A stretch of 64,000 bases of DNA from Novosphingobium sp. KCTC 2891 (GTDB lineage Bacteria; Pseudomonadota; Alphaproteobacteria; Sphingomonadales; Sphingomonadaceae), in contig NZ_JAPCZG010000007.1 in NCBI RefSeq assembly GCF_025938155.1, positions 1 to 64,000 on the forward strand, read 5' to 3'. The notes beneath the pieces were generated by a model, which was not told the DNA's origin, did no database searches, and saw only the letters and a list, made by a program, of their open reading frames with translations. Shown one piece after another: positions 10,045-18,731 of this stretch; positions within the stretch are counted from its first letter, which is position 1; the number at the start of each line of letters is the position of its first letter. A program made the position numbers and the translations under genes.

Positions 10045-10072
10045 GCGGCAGGCGGCTTGGCGGAAGGGCGCT

Positions 10073-10435
10073 TCAGGCTGCCCCGGCCGAGAATGTCGCC
10101 ATGGCCGAGAGCGCGCCTTTCAGTGCTTCGATGCTGACCGGCTTGGTCAGCAGCGGCGCGTCGGGCGTGTCGTCGGTTTCCTCAAGCGAGGCGTGGCCGC
10201 TCAGGTAGTAGAATGGCGTGCCCGCTTCGAGCAGCCTCCGCGCCACCGGGGCGGAGGTGGTGTCCTGCCCCAGCGAGAAGTCAAGCAGGGCGCAATCGAC
10301 GACGCACTCCGCCAGCACGGTCATTGCCTGATCGACGGTGGCGGCGGTGGTCACTGTTTCATGTCCAAGGTCAGCCAGGCTTTCCTCGAGGAGCATCGCC
10401 AGAAGCGGCTCGTCTTCGACCACAAGGATTCGCAT
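10073..10435 (-). CDS. Single-domain response regulator
   Basis: A 120-residue receiver domain with no output domain. The acidic pocket is E7-D8-E9, the phospho-acceptor is D52 in CALLDFSLG, the switch residue is S79 in YYLSGHAS and the conserved lysine is K98 in LLTKPVS. Proteins like this pass a phosphoryl group between partners or gate a histidine kinase. No histidine kinase lies nearby, so the partner is unknown. The gene stands alone between the epimerase (convergent, 28-bp gap) and the TonB-like gene (divergent). Confidence 0.82.
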   Translation of the reverse strand: MRILVVEDEPLLAMLLEESLADLGHETVTTAATVDQAMTVLAECVVDCALLDFSLGQDTTSAPVARRLLEAGTPFYYLSGHASLEETDDTPDAPLLTKPVSIEALKGALSAMATFSAGAA

Positions 10436-10631
10436 CTGTGTTCCTAACCGGGCCTCTGCCCGAGCCGCATTCTACCTTTTGGGTGGGACGCGCGGTATAA
10501 CACTGTACACCCGCCAACGTCATTTTAACCCGGTTTCATCGCCCTTTACAAACCGGCTGCCGCATTTTGGCAATAGGAATGCCCAAAATCAGCTTGGGGA
10601 ACCCCCTGCCATGCGGGACATTGGGAGCGGC

Positions 10632-11387
10632 ATGAGCATTCCCGACTCGACCGGGCCGACGCGCTACGTCGATGCCGATGGGCTGGGACGCGGCCCGCGT
10701 TCGGCGGTTATCGTGCTGGTCGCGCTGCTCCATCTCGCGCTGGCTTTTGCCATTCTGCGCGGTCTTGGCGGAGTGGCCATGCTCCCCGGCGGCGAACCGC
10801 AGCCCGCCACCGCCGCCTATGACGTGCCGCTGGACAAGCCTTCGCCGCAGCCGACCGCGACCACCACCGCGCGCGAGCCCGAAGGCGCCGAGGGGGCGGC
10901 GGGCCGGAAAGCCCGCGCCACCCAGATCGTCGCCGCGCCCGCGCGCATCTCCACCCGCGCCGCTCCCGCAGCGCCCGCCGCCTCCACCGGCAACGACACG
11001 CGATCAGGCGAGAGCGCCGCCGGTGCGGGCACCGGCGGGGGCGCGGCGGGCAGCGGCACCGGCAGCGGGGGCAGCGGCAACGGCGCGGGCGGGCGCTATG
11101 TCGCCACCCGCGCGGTCAAGATCGCGGGGGATATCACTTCGGCCCGCGACTACCCCCGAGAGGGCCGCGATGCGCGCGTGGGCCGCAGCGTGGTCATCCT
11201 GCTCAAGGTCGGAACCGACGGCCGGGTGCGCGGTTGCAGGGTTTACCGGCCCAGCGGCGACGCCAATGCGGACGCGGTGACCTGTGCGCTCGCGGTGGAC
11301 CGCTTCCGCTTCCGCCCCGCTCTCGACCAGACGGGCGCCCCCGTGGAATCCACCTATGGCTGGGAACAGCGCTGGTTCGCGCCCTAG
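10632..11387 (+). CDS. TonB-like energy transducer protein
   Basis: The protein has a short cytoplasmic start and one membrane helix (AVIVLVALLHLALAFAIL). A periplasmic linker rich in Pro, Ala and then Gly-Ser (GTGGGAAGSGTGSGG) follows. The C-terminal TonB domain has RVGRSVVILLKVGTDGRVRGC, ADAVTCALAVDRFRFRPALD and the ending YGWEQRWF. TonB-type proteins pass proton-motive-force energy to outer-membrane receptors. The Gly-rich linker is unusual, since most TonB proteins use Pro-Lys/Glu linkers. The ATG at 10632 has GGGAG just upstream; an in-frame ATG at 10611 is an alternative. No ExbB/ExbD or receptor gene is adjacent. Confidence 0.75.
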   Translation: MSIPDSTGPTRYVDADGLGRGPRSAVIVLVALLHLALAFAILRGLGGVAMLPGGEPQPATAAYDVPLDKPSPQPTATTTAREPEGAEGAAGRKARATQIVAAPARISTRAAPAAPAASTGNDTRSGESAAGAGTGGGAAGSGTGSGGSGNGAGGRYVATRAVKIAGDITSARDYPREGRDARVGRSVVILLKVGTDGRVRGCRVYRPSGDANADAVTCALAVDRFRFRPALDQTGAPVESTYGWEQRWFAP

Positions 11388-11558
11388 TTGCTGCATCTGC
11401 TAACGCAAGTGCTGGTGCCCCACGCTTCGAAACGACCCTAAGTTACGACAAGATGAGCGCCCGAGCCCTCAATTATGTTGCGATGCAACGCAACCGAATC
11501 CCGGTTGCCGCGTTTGGTTCATTGAACGGACAGATTTTGACCTCGGGGCTTGCCATCG

Positions 11559-13958
11559 ATGACCATCGACCATCACGACACCTTCAACCGGCCGCGCACG
11601 GCCAGTAAAACCGGCGCCGCGGTCCTCGACTTCTTCGGCGCCGACGCCCACGTGCCGCGCAAGGCGCGCCGGATTGCGCTGATCGGCGGCTTCCGCCCGC
11701 GCAAGTGCGGCATCGCCACATTCACCACCGATCTCTACGAACAGCTGCGCGCGCACCACCCTGAACTGTCGGTCGATCTTCACGTGGTGGACAACCCGCA
11801 CGACGGGCTGGACTATCCCGGCGTCCGCGGCGTGATCCGCGCCGAGCGCACCGAGGACTATCGCATCGCCGCGCGCCGCATCAACGAAGACGCGGTGGAC
11901 GCCGTCTGGCTCCAGCACGAATACGGCATCTTTGGCGGCCCCTCGGGTGAAATGGTGCTTGATCTGGTCGATCGCATCGCCGCGCCGCTGATCGTCACGC
12001 TCCACACCGTGCTGGCCGAGCCTTCGGACCGGCAGCGCGCCATCCTCGATCACATCCTGCGCCGCGCCAGCCGGGTCATGGTGATGAGCCATCATTCGCA
12101 GGGCCTGCTGCGCCGCCTTTATCACGTGGCGGAAGATCGCATCGTCGTGATCCCGCACGGCGCGCCCGACCGGCCGCTCGGCCGAGGCGAGGCGTTCAAG
12201 GCGCGTTCGGGCCTTGCGGGCCGCAACGTGATGATGACGTTCGGCCTGCTGGGCCCCGGCAAGGGGCTGGAAACCGTGATCGAGGCGCTGCCCGCCATCG
12301 TCGCGGCGCACCCCGCCACCGTCTACCGCATCGTCGGCGCCACGCATCCCAATCTCGTTGCCGAACAGGGCGAGGCCTACCGAGACAGCCTGATCGCGCG
12401 CGCGGAGCAACTGGGCGTCGCCGGCAACATCGAGTGGGACAACCGCTTCCTCGAAACGGACGAACTGCTCGACCAGCTCGAAGCCTGCGACATCTATCTC
12501 ACCCCCTATCCCAATCTCCAGCAGTCCACGTCCGGCACGCTCAGTTTCGCGGTCGCGCTGGGCAAGGCGGTCGTCTCCACCCCCTATGTCCACGCCAGCG
12601 AACTTCTGGCGGACGATGTCGGTGTGCTGATCCCGCCCCGTTCGGCGGGGGCGCTGGCCGATGCGGTCAATGGCCTGCTGGGCGATCCCCATGCGCTCGC
12701 GGCGATGCAGCGCCGTGCCTGGCTGCGTGGGCGCGATACGATCTGGCCGCGCTTCGCCGAAGCGAGTGCGGGCCTTGTCGAAAGCGTGGTGGTCACCGCA
12801 CCGCGCCGGATGCCGCTCCTCGCCACGCCGGGCTTTGCCGGGGTGCGCGCGATGAGCGACGATACCGGGATGTTCCAGCATTCGATCGGCATCGTGCCCG
12901 ATCGTCGTCATGGCTACTGCATCGACGACAACGTGCGCGCGCTAATGCTGATGGGCGAGGCGGACGCGGTGCCCGTGGCGCAGCGGCAGCGCTGGGCCAC
13001 GGTCTATGCCTCGTTCATCCAGTATGCCTGGAATCCCGATGAGGAGCGCTTCCGCAACTTCATGGCGTTCGACCGCACCTGGTGCGAGGACATCGGCTCG
13101 GAAGACAGCAACGGTCGCACCTTGTGGGCGCTGGGCCATGCCATGGGCAAGGCTCCGGACGAGGGGCTGCGCGCCTGGGCAAGGCAGTGGTTCGACATCG
13201 CCGTCGGCCCGCTTTCGCAGGTGTCCTATCCGCGCGCGGTGGCTTTCACCATGCTTGGCGCGCTCGAGGCGCTCCGCGTCGATCCCGGCCACGGCCAGGC
13301 GCTCGATCTGGTGAAGCGCGGGGGCGAGATGCTTCACGCCCTGCTCCAGGCCGGTCGCCGGCCCGACTGGGCGTGGTTCGAAGCGGTGCTGGGCTATGAC
13401 AACCCGCGGATGCCGCAGGCGCTGATCGAGGCGGCCGCGCTGCTTGGCCGTGACGACTGGCTTCACAGCGGGCTTGAGTCGCTGCGCTTCATCGCGGGCC
13501 AGCAGGTTTCCGCAGAAGGGAAGTTCCGCGCCATCGGCTCGGAAACTTTCCACCGCCCCTACGAAACGATGCCCTTCGATCAGCAGCCTTTGGAAGCCTG
13601 GGCCGCCATCGACGCCGCCGCCGCCGCGTTCCGCGCGACGGGGGATCCATCATGGATCGCCCATGCCGAACTGGCCTATCGCTGGTATCTGGGAGCCAAT
13701 GATCGCGGCGTTGCGCTGGGCGACATCGTCTCGGGCCGCTGCCGCGATGGTATTACGCCGCAAGGTGCGAACGAGAATTGCGGCGCGGAATCGATTCTGG
13801 CATTCCAGCTCTCGCACTACGCGATGCAGGCGCTTGCCCGACCCGGTCTTGATCAGGGACGGTTAAGGGACGGACAGGCTATCATGGCTGCACGCAGAAT
13901 GGGGAGCGCACTTGTCGATCGAACGCAGCAGGGCGCACACCAGCTTGCGAATTCTTGA
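11559..13958 (+). CDS. GT4 glycosyltransferase fused to a glycosidase-like C-terminal domain
   Basis: The 799-residue protein has two parts. Residues about 38-420 are a GT-B glycosyltransferase of family GT4 type, with IGGFRPRKCGIATFT, VWLQHEYGIFGG, LHTVLAEPS, VIPHGAPD, FGLLGPGKGLE and CDIYLTPYPN. Residues about 430-780 are helical with HGYCIDDNVRALMLMGEAD, SNGRTLWALGHA and DWAWFEAVLGYDNPRMPQAL, resembling an alpha/alpha-barrel glycosidase or epimerase-like fold. The 3' end overlaps the GH130 gene by 47 bp and runs into manC and manA. The donor is probably GDP-mannose by context, but this is inferred. The role of the second domain is not known from sequence. Confidence 0.75.
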   Translation: MTIDHHDTFNRPRTASKTGAAVLDFFGADAHVPRKARRIALIGGFRPRKCGIATFTTDLYEQLRAHHPELSVDLHVVDNPHDGLDYPGVRGVIRAERTEDYRIAARRINEDAVDAVWLQHEYGIFGGPSGEMVLDLVDRIAAPLIVTLHTVLAEPSDRQRAILDHILRRASRVMVMSHHSQGLLRRLYHVAEDRIVVIPHGAPDRPLGRGEAFKARSGLAGRNVMMTFGLLGPGKGLETVIEALPAIVAAHPATVYRIVGATHPNLVAEQGEAYRDSLIARAEQLGVAGNIEWDNRFLETDELLDQLEACDIYLTPYPNLQQSTSGTLSFAVALGKAVVSTPYVHASELLADDVGVLIPPRSAGALADAVNGLLGDPHALAAMQRRAWLRGRDTIWPRFAEASAGLVESVVVTAPRRMPLLATPGFAGVRAMSDDTGMFQHSIGIVPDRRHGYCIDDNVRALMLMGEADAVPVAQRQRWATVYASFIQYAWNPDEERFRNFMAFDRTWCEDIGSEDSNGRTLWALGHAMGKAPDEGLRAWARQWFDIAVGPLSQVSYPRAVAFTMLGALEALRVDPGHGQALDLVKRGGEMLHALLQAGRRPDWAWFEAVLGYDNPRMPQALIEAAALLGRDDWLHSGLESLRFIAGQQVSAEGKFRAIGSETFHRPYETMPFDQQPLEAWAAIDAAAAAFRATGDPSWIAHAELAYRWYLGANDRGVALGDIVSGRCRDGITPQGANENCGAESILAFQLSHYAMQALARPGLDQGRLRDGQAIMAARRMGSALVDRTQQGAHQLANS

Positions 13959-15222
13959 CGAAAGGCTTCACGCCGATCCCTCCCGGGTTGTCCTCCGGCC
14001 ATTCCATCTGGGATGGTCGGGCGGCACCGCGCAGGGATCGCGCGCCGCGCGGCTGGTGGCCGACGTTCTCGCGCTGCCCGATGGGGAAGCGGCGGAGGAG
14101 TATGGCCGTGTGCTCCACGATTTCGAGGAGCGCCACTGGCAGACCGAACAACTGTTCGAGGAACGCTATCGCGAAGTGGAATCGGCGCTGGGTCTTGACG
14201 GCAAAGGGCTCAGCCCGATCCGCAAGCGGCTGATCGGTGCCTATTTCTGCCACGAATATACCTACGCCGCCGCAGCGCTGATGAACCCCAGCATCGTGCC
14301 GCACCCCGACCAGTCGGGGATCACCGGCGGGTCGGTGCGCTTCGTGATGAGCCTGCGAGCCGTGGGTGAAGGGCACATCAGCTCGATCGTGTTCCGCGAA
14401 GGCATCGCTCACACCGACGGCAGTTTCCAGCTCTGGCCGCAAAGCGCCTTCGCCACCGCGATGACGCTGGACGACGCCACGATGGTCGATGCCGACAGCG
14501 CCGTGACGGTGCATCGCCACGCCGAATCCAGCCTGTCCAATTCGGTGATCTTCCCGATCACCGAACAGCAGCGCGGGGGCCTCGAAGACTTGCGCCTGGT
14601 CCGCTTCGACCATGGCGACGGAGATTTCGAATGGGTGGGCACCTACACGGCCTATTCGGGCAGTTCGATCCGCTCCGAATTGCTGCGCACGCGTGATTTC
14701 CGGGAGTTCGTCCTCGAACCGATCGAGGGGCGGGCCGGCCGCAACAAGGGCATGGCGCTGTTCCCGGAGAAGATCGGCGGGCGCTACTGCATGGTCGGGC
14801 GGCAGGATGGCAAGAACCTGTTCCTGATGTATTCGGACCGGCTCGACCACTGGGACGATGACGGCGTGCTGCTGATGGAGCCGAAATTCCCTTGGGAATT
14901 CGTGCAGATCGGCAATTGCGGCAGCCCTATCCTCACGGACCGCGGCTGGCTGCTGCTGACCCATGGCGTGGGGGCGATGCGCAAATACGCGCTGGGCTGC
15001 GCGCTGCTGGACCGGGATGACCCGTCCAAGGTCATCGCCCGCAGCCGGACCCCCTTGTTGACCGCCATCGATGCGGACCGTTTCGGATATGTCCCAAATG
15101 TGATCTATACGTGCGGTGCACTAAAGGTGGGCGCGAACCTGCTGGTGCCTTATGGAATTTCGGACAGCGCGGTGGGATTCGCGGCCACATCGATCGACGA
15201 GATATTGCAATTGATGGAGTGA
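13912..15222 (+). CDS. GH130 family beta-mannoside phosphorylase/hydrolase-like protein
   Basis: The 436-residue protein matches GH130, five-bladed beta-propeller enzymes that cleave beta-mannosides, often by phosphorolysis to mannose-1-phosphate. Marks are GGLEDLRLVRF (the ED.R site), GRNKGMALFPEKIGG, FVQIGNCGSPILTDRGWLLLTHGVGAMRKY and GYVPNVIYTCGA near the C-terminus. An N-terminal extension of about 100 residues precedes the propeller. TTG 13912 is chosen because GGGGAG lies five bases upstream. It overlaps the fused glycosyltransferase gene and stops 49 bp before manC. Whether it uses phosphate or water cannot be settled from the sequence. Confidence 0.78.
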   Translation: MSIERSRAHTSLRILDERLHADPSRVVLRPFHLGWSGGTAQGSRAARLVADVLALPDGEAAEEYGRVLHDFEERHWQTEQLFEERYREVESALGLDGKGLSPIRKRLIGAYFCHEYTYAAAALMNPSIVPHPDQSGITGGSVRFVMSLRAVGEGHISSIVFREGIAHTDGSFQLWPQSAFATAMTLDDATMVDADSAVTVHRHAESSLSNSVIFPITEQQRGGLEDLRLVRFDHGDGDFEWVGTYTAYSGSSIRSELLRTRDFREFVLEPIEGRAGRNKGMALFPEKIGGRYCMVGRQDGKNLFLMYSDRLDHWDDDGVLLMEPKFPWEFVQIGNCGSPILTDRGWLLLTHGVGAMRKYALGCALLDRDDPSKVIARSRTPLLTAIDADRFGYVPNVIYTCGALKVGANLLVPYGISDSAVGFAATSIDEILQLME

Positions 15223-15271
15223 CGCACCCCGCGTCGCGGAGCTTCACGATTGCGAAAAAAGACGGGATTTC

Positions 15272-16312
15272 ATGGACAAGATCATTCCGGTAGTGCTCTG
15301 TGGGGGTAGCGGGACGCGCCTCTGGCCACGTTCGCGCAAGGTCAAGCCGAAGCCCTTCCTGCCGCTCGTGGGGGACACCACCCTGTTCGAGGCGACCGTG
15401 CTGCGCTGCGGCAAGGAGGCTGGATTCGGCGATCCGGTGATCGTTACCGGTGCGGCCCATCTCGAACATGTCGAGCAGCAGCTGCCCGATCGCGCGCACA
15501 CCTGGATCATCGTGGAGCCCGAGGGCAAGAATACCGCCGCCGCCATCGCGCTGGCGGCGCTGCGCCTGCCCGCGGACGCGGTGATGCTGGTCTGCCCCAG
15601 CGACCACCACATCGGCGATTGCGATGCCTTCCAGGCCGCCGCGCACGAAGCGGCAAAGCTGGCAGCGCAGGGTTGGCTCGTCTCGTTCGGTATCGCGCCC
15701 ACGGCGCCCGAGACCGGCTTCGGTTATCTCAAGCAGGGCGAACCGATCGAAGGCACCGCCGGCGCGCGGGTCGAAAAGTTCGTCGAGAAGCCCAATCTCG
15801 AACGCGCCATCGAGTTTCTCGCCCATGGCGGCTATTCGTGGAACGGTGGCATCTTTGCGTTCCGCGCGGGCACGTTCCTTGCGGAACTCGAAGCCCACCG
15901 CCCGGCGCTGGCCGCGGCCGTCCGCGCCTCGGTCGAGCAGGGGCGCGAGGACGGGATGCGCTTCCACCCCGATCCGGCCGCCTTCGCGAAGATCGAAAGC
16001 GAATCCGTCGATTACGCGGTGATGGAAAACACCGACCGCGCGGCGATGGTCCCGGCGGTGATGGCCTGGTCCGACATCGGCAACTGGCAGGCGCTGCACG
16101 AGGCGCTCGACCGCGACGAGGCCGGCAACGCGGTCAAGGGCGCGGCCGAACTCAAGGACTGCAACAATGTCCTCGTCCACACGGACGGCCCTCGTGTTTC
16201 TGTGATCGGCGCATCCAACCTGATCGTGGTGGTGGACAATGGCGAAGTGCTGGTCTGCACGCCCGAAGGCGCGCAGCTGGTCGGCAAGCTGACCGGAGCC
16301 GCCAACCAGTGA
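15272..16312 (+). CDS. manC: Mannose-1-phosphate guanylyltransferase (GDP-mannose pyrophosphorylase)
   Basis: The enzyme makes GDP-mannose from mannose-1-phosphate and GTP. The nucleotidyltransferase signature is CGGSGTRLWPRSRKVKPKPF. Further conserved blocks are IIVEPEGKNTAAAIALAAL, MLVCPSDHHI, ETGFGYLKQG, VEKFVEKPN, YSWNGGIFAFRA and PAVMAWSDIGNWQAL. At 346 residues it is the short form without the fused phosphomannose isomerase cupin seen in AlgA. The missing isomerase activity is supplied by the next gene, which starts inside its stop codon. Confidence 0.92.
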   Translation: MDKIIPVVLCGGSGTRLWPRSRKVKPKPFLPLVGDTTLFEATVLRCGKEAGFGDPVIVTGAAHLEHVEQQLPDRAHTWIIVEPEGKNTAAAIALAALRLPADAVMLVCPSDHHIGDCDAFQAAAHEAAKLAAQGWLVSFGIAPTAPETGFGYLKQGEPIEGTAGARVEKFVEKPNLERAIEFLAHGGYSWNGGIFAFRAGTFLAELEAHRPALAAAVRASVEQGREDGMRFHPDPAAFAKIESESVDYAVMENTDRAAMVPAVMAWSDIGNWQALHEALDRDEAGNAVKGAAELKDCNNVLVHTDGPRVSVIGASNLIVVVDNGEVLVCTPEGAQLVGKLTGAANQ

Positions 16313-17127
16313 GCAAGCTGCCGATCCGCACCGTGGAAAAGCCCTGGGGCAAGGACGTGCTGCCAGCACCCTTCTCCGCGCCCGGGGGCCAGCGGATCGG
16401 CGAGATCTGGTTCGAGCCGCCGCCCGAAGTGCCCTCGCTGCTGATCAAGTACATCTTCACCAGCGAGAAGCTCTCGGTGCAGGTCCATCCGTCCGACGAG
16501 CAGGCGGCGGCCAGCGGCGAGACCGAGGCCACGGGCTATGGCGGCAAGGAAGAGTGCTGGCTGGTCATCGATGCCGAACCCGGCGCCACCCTTGGCGTCG
16601 GCTTCACCGGCCCGGTCGATGCCGCCACCATGCGCGCCGCCGCGCTCGATGGCAGCATCGAGGACATGCTGGTCTGGCACCCGGTCGGCCCCGGCGATTT
16701 CTTCTACATCCCCGCCAACACCGTCCACGCCATCGGCGCGGGGGTCTCGCTGATCGAGATCCAGCAGAACTCGGACATCACCTACCGCCTCTACGATTAT
16801 GGCCGCCCGCGCGAGCTTCATCTCGACAAGGGCATCGCCGTGTCGAAGGGCGAGGCGCTGGACCCCGGCTTGCGCAAGCACATTCCCGAAACCGGCACGG
16901 TCGAACTCGCGCGCGGGCGCTATTTCACCGCGCACCGCGTCGATGGACTGCCCGGCGATGCCCTGCGCGCCGAATATGACGGCCCGCTGCTGGTCATCCC
17001 GCGCAAGGGTCAGGTTCTTCTGGCTGACCAGCCCATCGCGCCGGGCGATTGCGCCTCGGCGCCGAACATCGCCGCGCTGACCTTGCCGGCGGACGGGCAA
17101 TACATTCTCGTCCGCGCGGCGGGGTAA
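16309..17127 (+). CDS. manA: Mannose-6-phosphate isomerase, class I
   Basis: This zinc cupin interconverts fructose-6-phosphate and mannose-6-phosphate. The expected metal ligands are present: Q and H in SVQVHPSDEQA, E in GGKEECW, and H in IPANTVHAIGAG. Substrate-side motifs EKPWGKD, IQQNSDITYRLYDYGRP and ELHLDKG agree with the short (272-residue) form common in alphaproteobacteria. The GTG start overlaps the manC stop as GTGA, so the two are translationally coupled. No phosphomannomutase gene is nearby. It must be elsewhere, or mannose-1-phosphate from the GH130 protein could feed ManC. Confidence 0.9.
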   Translation: MSKLPIRTVEKPWGKDVLPAPFSAPGGQRIGEIWFEPPPEVPSLLIKYIFTSEKLSVQVHPSDEQAAASGETEATGYGGKEECWLVIDAEPGATLGVGFTGPVDAATMRAAALDGSIEDMLVWHPVGPGDFFYIPANTVHAIGAGVSLIEIQQNSDITYRLYDYGRPRELHLDKGIAVSKGEALDPGLRKHIPETGTVELARGRYFTAHRVDGLPGDALRAEYDGPLLVIPRKGQVLLADQPIAPGDCASAPNIAALTLPADGQYILVRAAG

Positions 17128-17179
17128 TTCGTATCCACCCGCCTTGCGCGCCTGCCGGGCGGGCGCGACAGTGCCGCCC

Positions 17180-17623
17180 ATGATCGCGCAGACCATCCAG
17201 CTCGCCCTGGCCCCGGTGTTCGTGCTGGTGGCCATCGGCAACATCATGAACATCCTCACCACCCGGCTCGGCCGGATCGTGGACCGCTCCCGCACCCTGC
17301 AAAAGCTCCACGCCGAAACAGCGGGGCCGGCGCACGATGCGGTGGTGGTGGAAATGCGCTACGTCGACCGCCGCATCCAGCTGATCGGTCACGCGCTGCT
17401 GATCCTGGTGCTCAGCGGCATCGCCATCGGCGTCACCGTCGGCACGCTCTTCCTGGGCGAAATGGCCGGGCGTGAATTTCGTACCGCCACCGGCACCAGC
17501 TTCTTCATCGCCATCGCGCTGCTGATGATCGCGCTGGTCTATCTGCTGCTTGAAACGCGGCTCGTTTCCAGCACGCTGCGGTTGCCGCGCGAACTGCTCG
17601 AACTGGAGCGCAAGGACCTCTAG
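17180..17623 (+). CDS. DUF2721 membrane protein
   Basis: A 147-residue membrane protein with an N-terminal helix (QLALAPVFVLVAIGNIMNIL), a charged central stretch (TRLGRIVDRSRTLQKL, then RYVDRRIQLIG) and two more helices near residues 70-90 and 108-128. This fits the DUF2721 family, whose function is unknown. It follows manA in the same direction after 52 bp but shows no link to sugar metabolism, so co-transcription would be incidental. The ATG at 17180 begins the conserved first helix. Confidence 0.72.
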   Translation: MIAQTIQLALAPVFVLVAIGNIMNILTTRLGRIVDRSRTLQKLHAETAGPAHDAVVVEMRYVDRRIQLIGHALLILVLSGIAIGVTVGTLFLGEMAGREFRTATGTSFFIAIALLMIALVYLLLETRLVSSTLRLPRELLELERKDL

Positions 17624-17643
17624 GTCGCCTTCGCGTGCGCCTG

Positions 17644-17669
17644 GGTGCCGTTAGGTGCCGTTCAGGTCA
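17644..17669 (+). repeat. Dispersed 26-bp repeat, copy 1 (two tandem GGTGYCGTTM units)
   Basis: Two 10-base units, GGTGCCGTTA and GGTGCCGTTC, are followed by AGGTCA. A second copy 41 kb away (58777-58802) differs at only two of 26 bases. Both copies sit at the 3' end of a minus-strand gene and in the same orientation to it. This copy includes the stop codon of the polyhydroxyalkanoate-system gene. No larger mobile element surrounds either copy. Confidence 0.5.
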
Positions 17670-17967
17670 GCAGCTTCTCGCCCTTCTCGCGGATCGTGCC
17701 TTCGATCATTTTCCGTGCAAAACCAAGGCCGGCCGGGATCTCGACGTCGAACGCCAGCGCGGTTTCCTCGATCTCCAGCGCGCAGGGCACCTGGAACCCC
17801 ATCGCGCTGACATCCATCTTCATGTGGTCCTGATCCACCCAGCTCATGTCGATCGAGACCATGCCGCCGACGATATCGGCGGCCTTGCCTTCGGCTTCGC
17901 CCATGCGCGCGTTCAGGCGGCGGCGGACTTCTTCCTTGCCGAGAGTATGGGGAATCGAAATGCGCAT
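17662..17967 (-). CDS. Polyhydroxyalkanoic acid system family protein
   Basis: The 101-residue protein begins MRISIPHTLGKEEVRRRL and continues with SWVDQDHMKMDVSAMGFQV, EIPAGLGFARKMIEG and EKLLT. This matches the small PHA granule-region family (PHA_gran_rgn), seen near polyhydroxyalkanoate genes and elsewhere. The predicted fold is a single alpha/beta domain without a signal peptide. Its biochemical role is not established. The start ATG overlaps the last base of the XpaC-like gene upstream, so the three genes telA, xpaC-like and this one probably form one transcript. Confidence 0.7.
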   Translation of the reverse strand: MRISIPHTLGKEEVRRRLNARMGEAEGKAADIVGGMVSIDMSWVDQDHMKMDVSAMGFQVPCALEIEETALAFDVEIPAGLGFARKMIEGTIREKGEKLLT

Positions 17968-18731
17968 CAGGTATCCTTTGGCGGCGCCGCAAGCTGTCGG
18001 GTTTCCTCAAGCCCGTCACCGTACTTGTAGTCAAGATAGCGCCCGCGCACGGCCAGCGCGTCGATGTCGCCGGCGGCCAGCTGGCGGCTGATCTCGTTGA
18101 TTTCCTGACTGATCTTGCCCAGTCCATCGGCCAGCTGCTGGTCCGCATCGCGCCCGCCGCGCTGCTCCTTGCGCAAGGCGGCGGGAATGCGGCGATAGCT
18201 TTCCACCATGCCCGGCAGGTGCTCGCCCACCAGCCGTCGCACTTCGGCAACTGCCGGCTCGGCCGGGTCGAGCCCTTCAAGCTGGACACCAAGGCCGTCG
18301 AGTTGCACGCCGATCTGGTCGACAAGGCCCACCGCTGGCGCGGGCAGCGCAGGGCGCTGAGCTTCCAGCCACAGCTCGGTGCGTCCCACCATGGTCCGTA
18401 CGTCGCCGCTGTTGAGCGAGGCGAGATCGGGCACCTTGAGCCGGGGGAACGTGCCGAAGAACCACAGTGCGCCCACGATAGCGAGGAACGTGACCACCAG
18501 TCCGGTGAAGCCGATCCCGTCGATCACGAGGCCCGCCACCATCGCGCCCAGCAGCACGACCGCCACCGCCATCGCCATGCGCGCCGCCTTGCGCGCCAGA
18601 TGGCGGCGTTTCACTTCGGCCGAACGCTGCCCGATCGAGCGCCCGCCCACGCGCCGCCCGCCTTCTCGCTGGCGGACCAGCGACTGGCGCGCTTCGGCAA
18701 GGATGCGGTCGCTTTCCTGCGCGGTCATCAA
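17967..18731 (-). CDS. XpaC-like membrane protein, partner of TelA
   Basis: The 254-residue protein has a basic N-terminus (RRVGGRSIGQRSAEVKRRHL), then two adjacent membrane helices at about residues 50-92. A cytoplasmic helical region follows, with PALPAPAVGLVDQIGVQLDG, VRRLVGEHLPGMVESYRRIP and ISQEINEISRQLAAGDID. This layout fits the XpaC/5-bromo-4-chloroindolyl phosphate hydrolysis family, which very often sits directly beside telA. Here it overlaps the telA stop by four bases. Biochemical function is unknown; the pair is linked to membrane stress and toxic anion tolerance. Confidence 0.65.
   Translation of the reverse strand: MMTAQESDRILAEARQSLVRQREGGRRVGGRSIGQRSAEVKRRHLARKAARMAMAVAVVLLGAMVAGLVIDGIGFTGLVVTFLAIVGALWFFGTFPRLKVPDLASLNSGDVRTMVGRTELWLEAQRPALPAPAVGLVDQIGVQLDGLGVQLEGLDPAEPAVAEVRRLVGEHLPGMVESYRRIPAALRKEQRGGRDADQQLADGLGKISQEINEISRQLAAGDIDALAVRGRYLDYKYGDGLEETRQLAAPPKDT

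Noticed and set aside
11477..11489. GTTGC-GAT-GCAAC palindrome before the fused glycosyltransferase gene
   Set aside because: Five-base arms are expected by chance in a window this size; no support beyond position.
11469..12911. A 480-residue antisense frame over the fused glycosyltransferase gene
   Set aside because: No motif or ribosome site, and it lies opposite a strongly supported gene.
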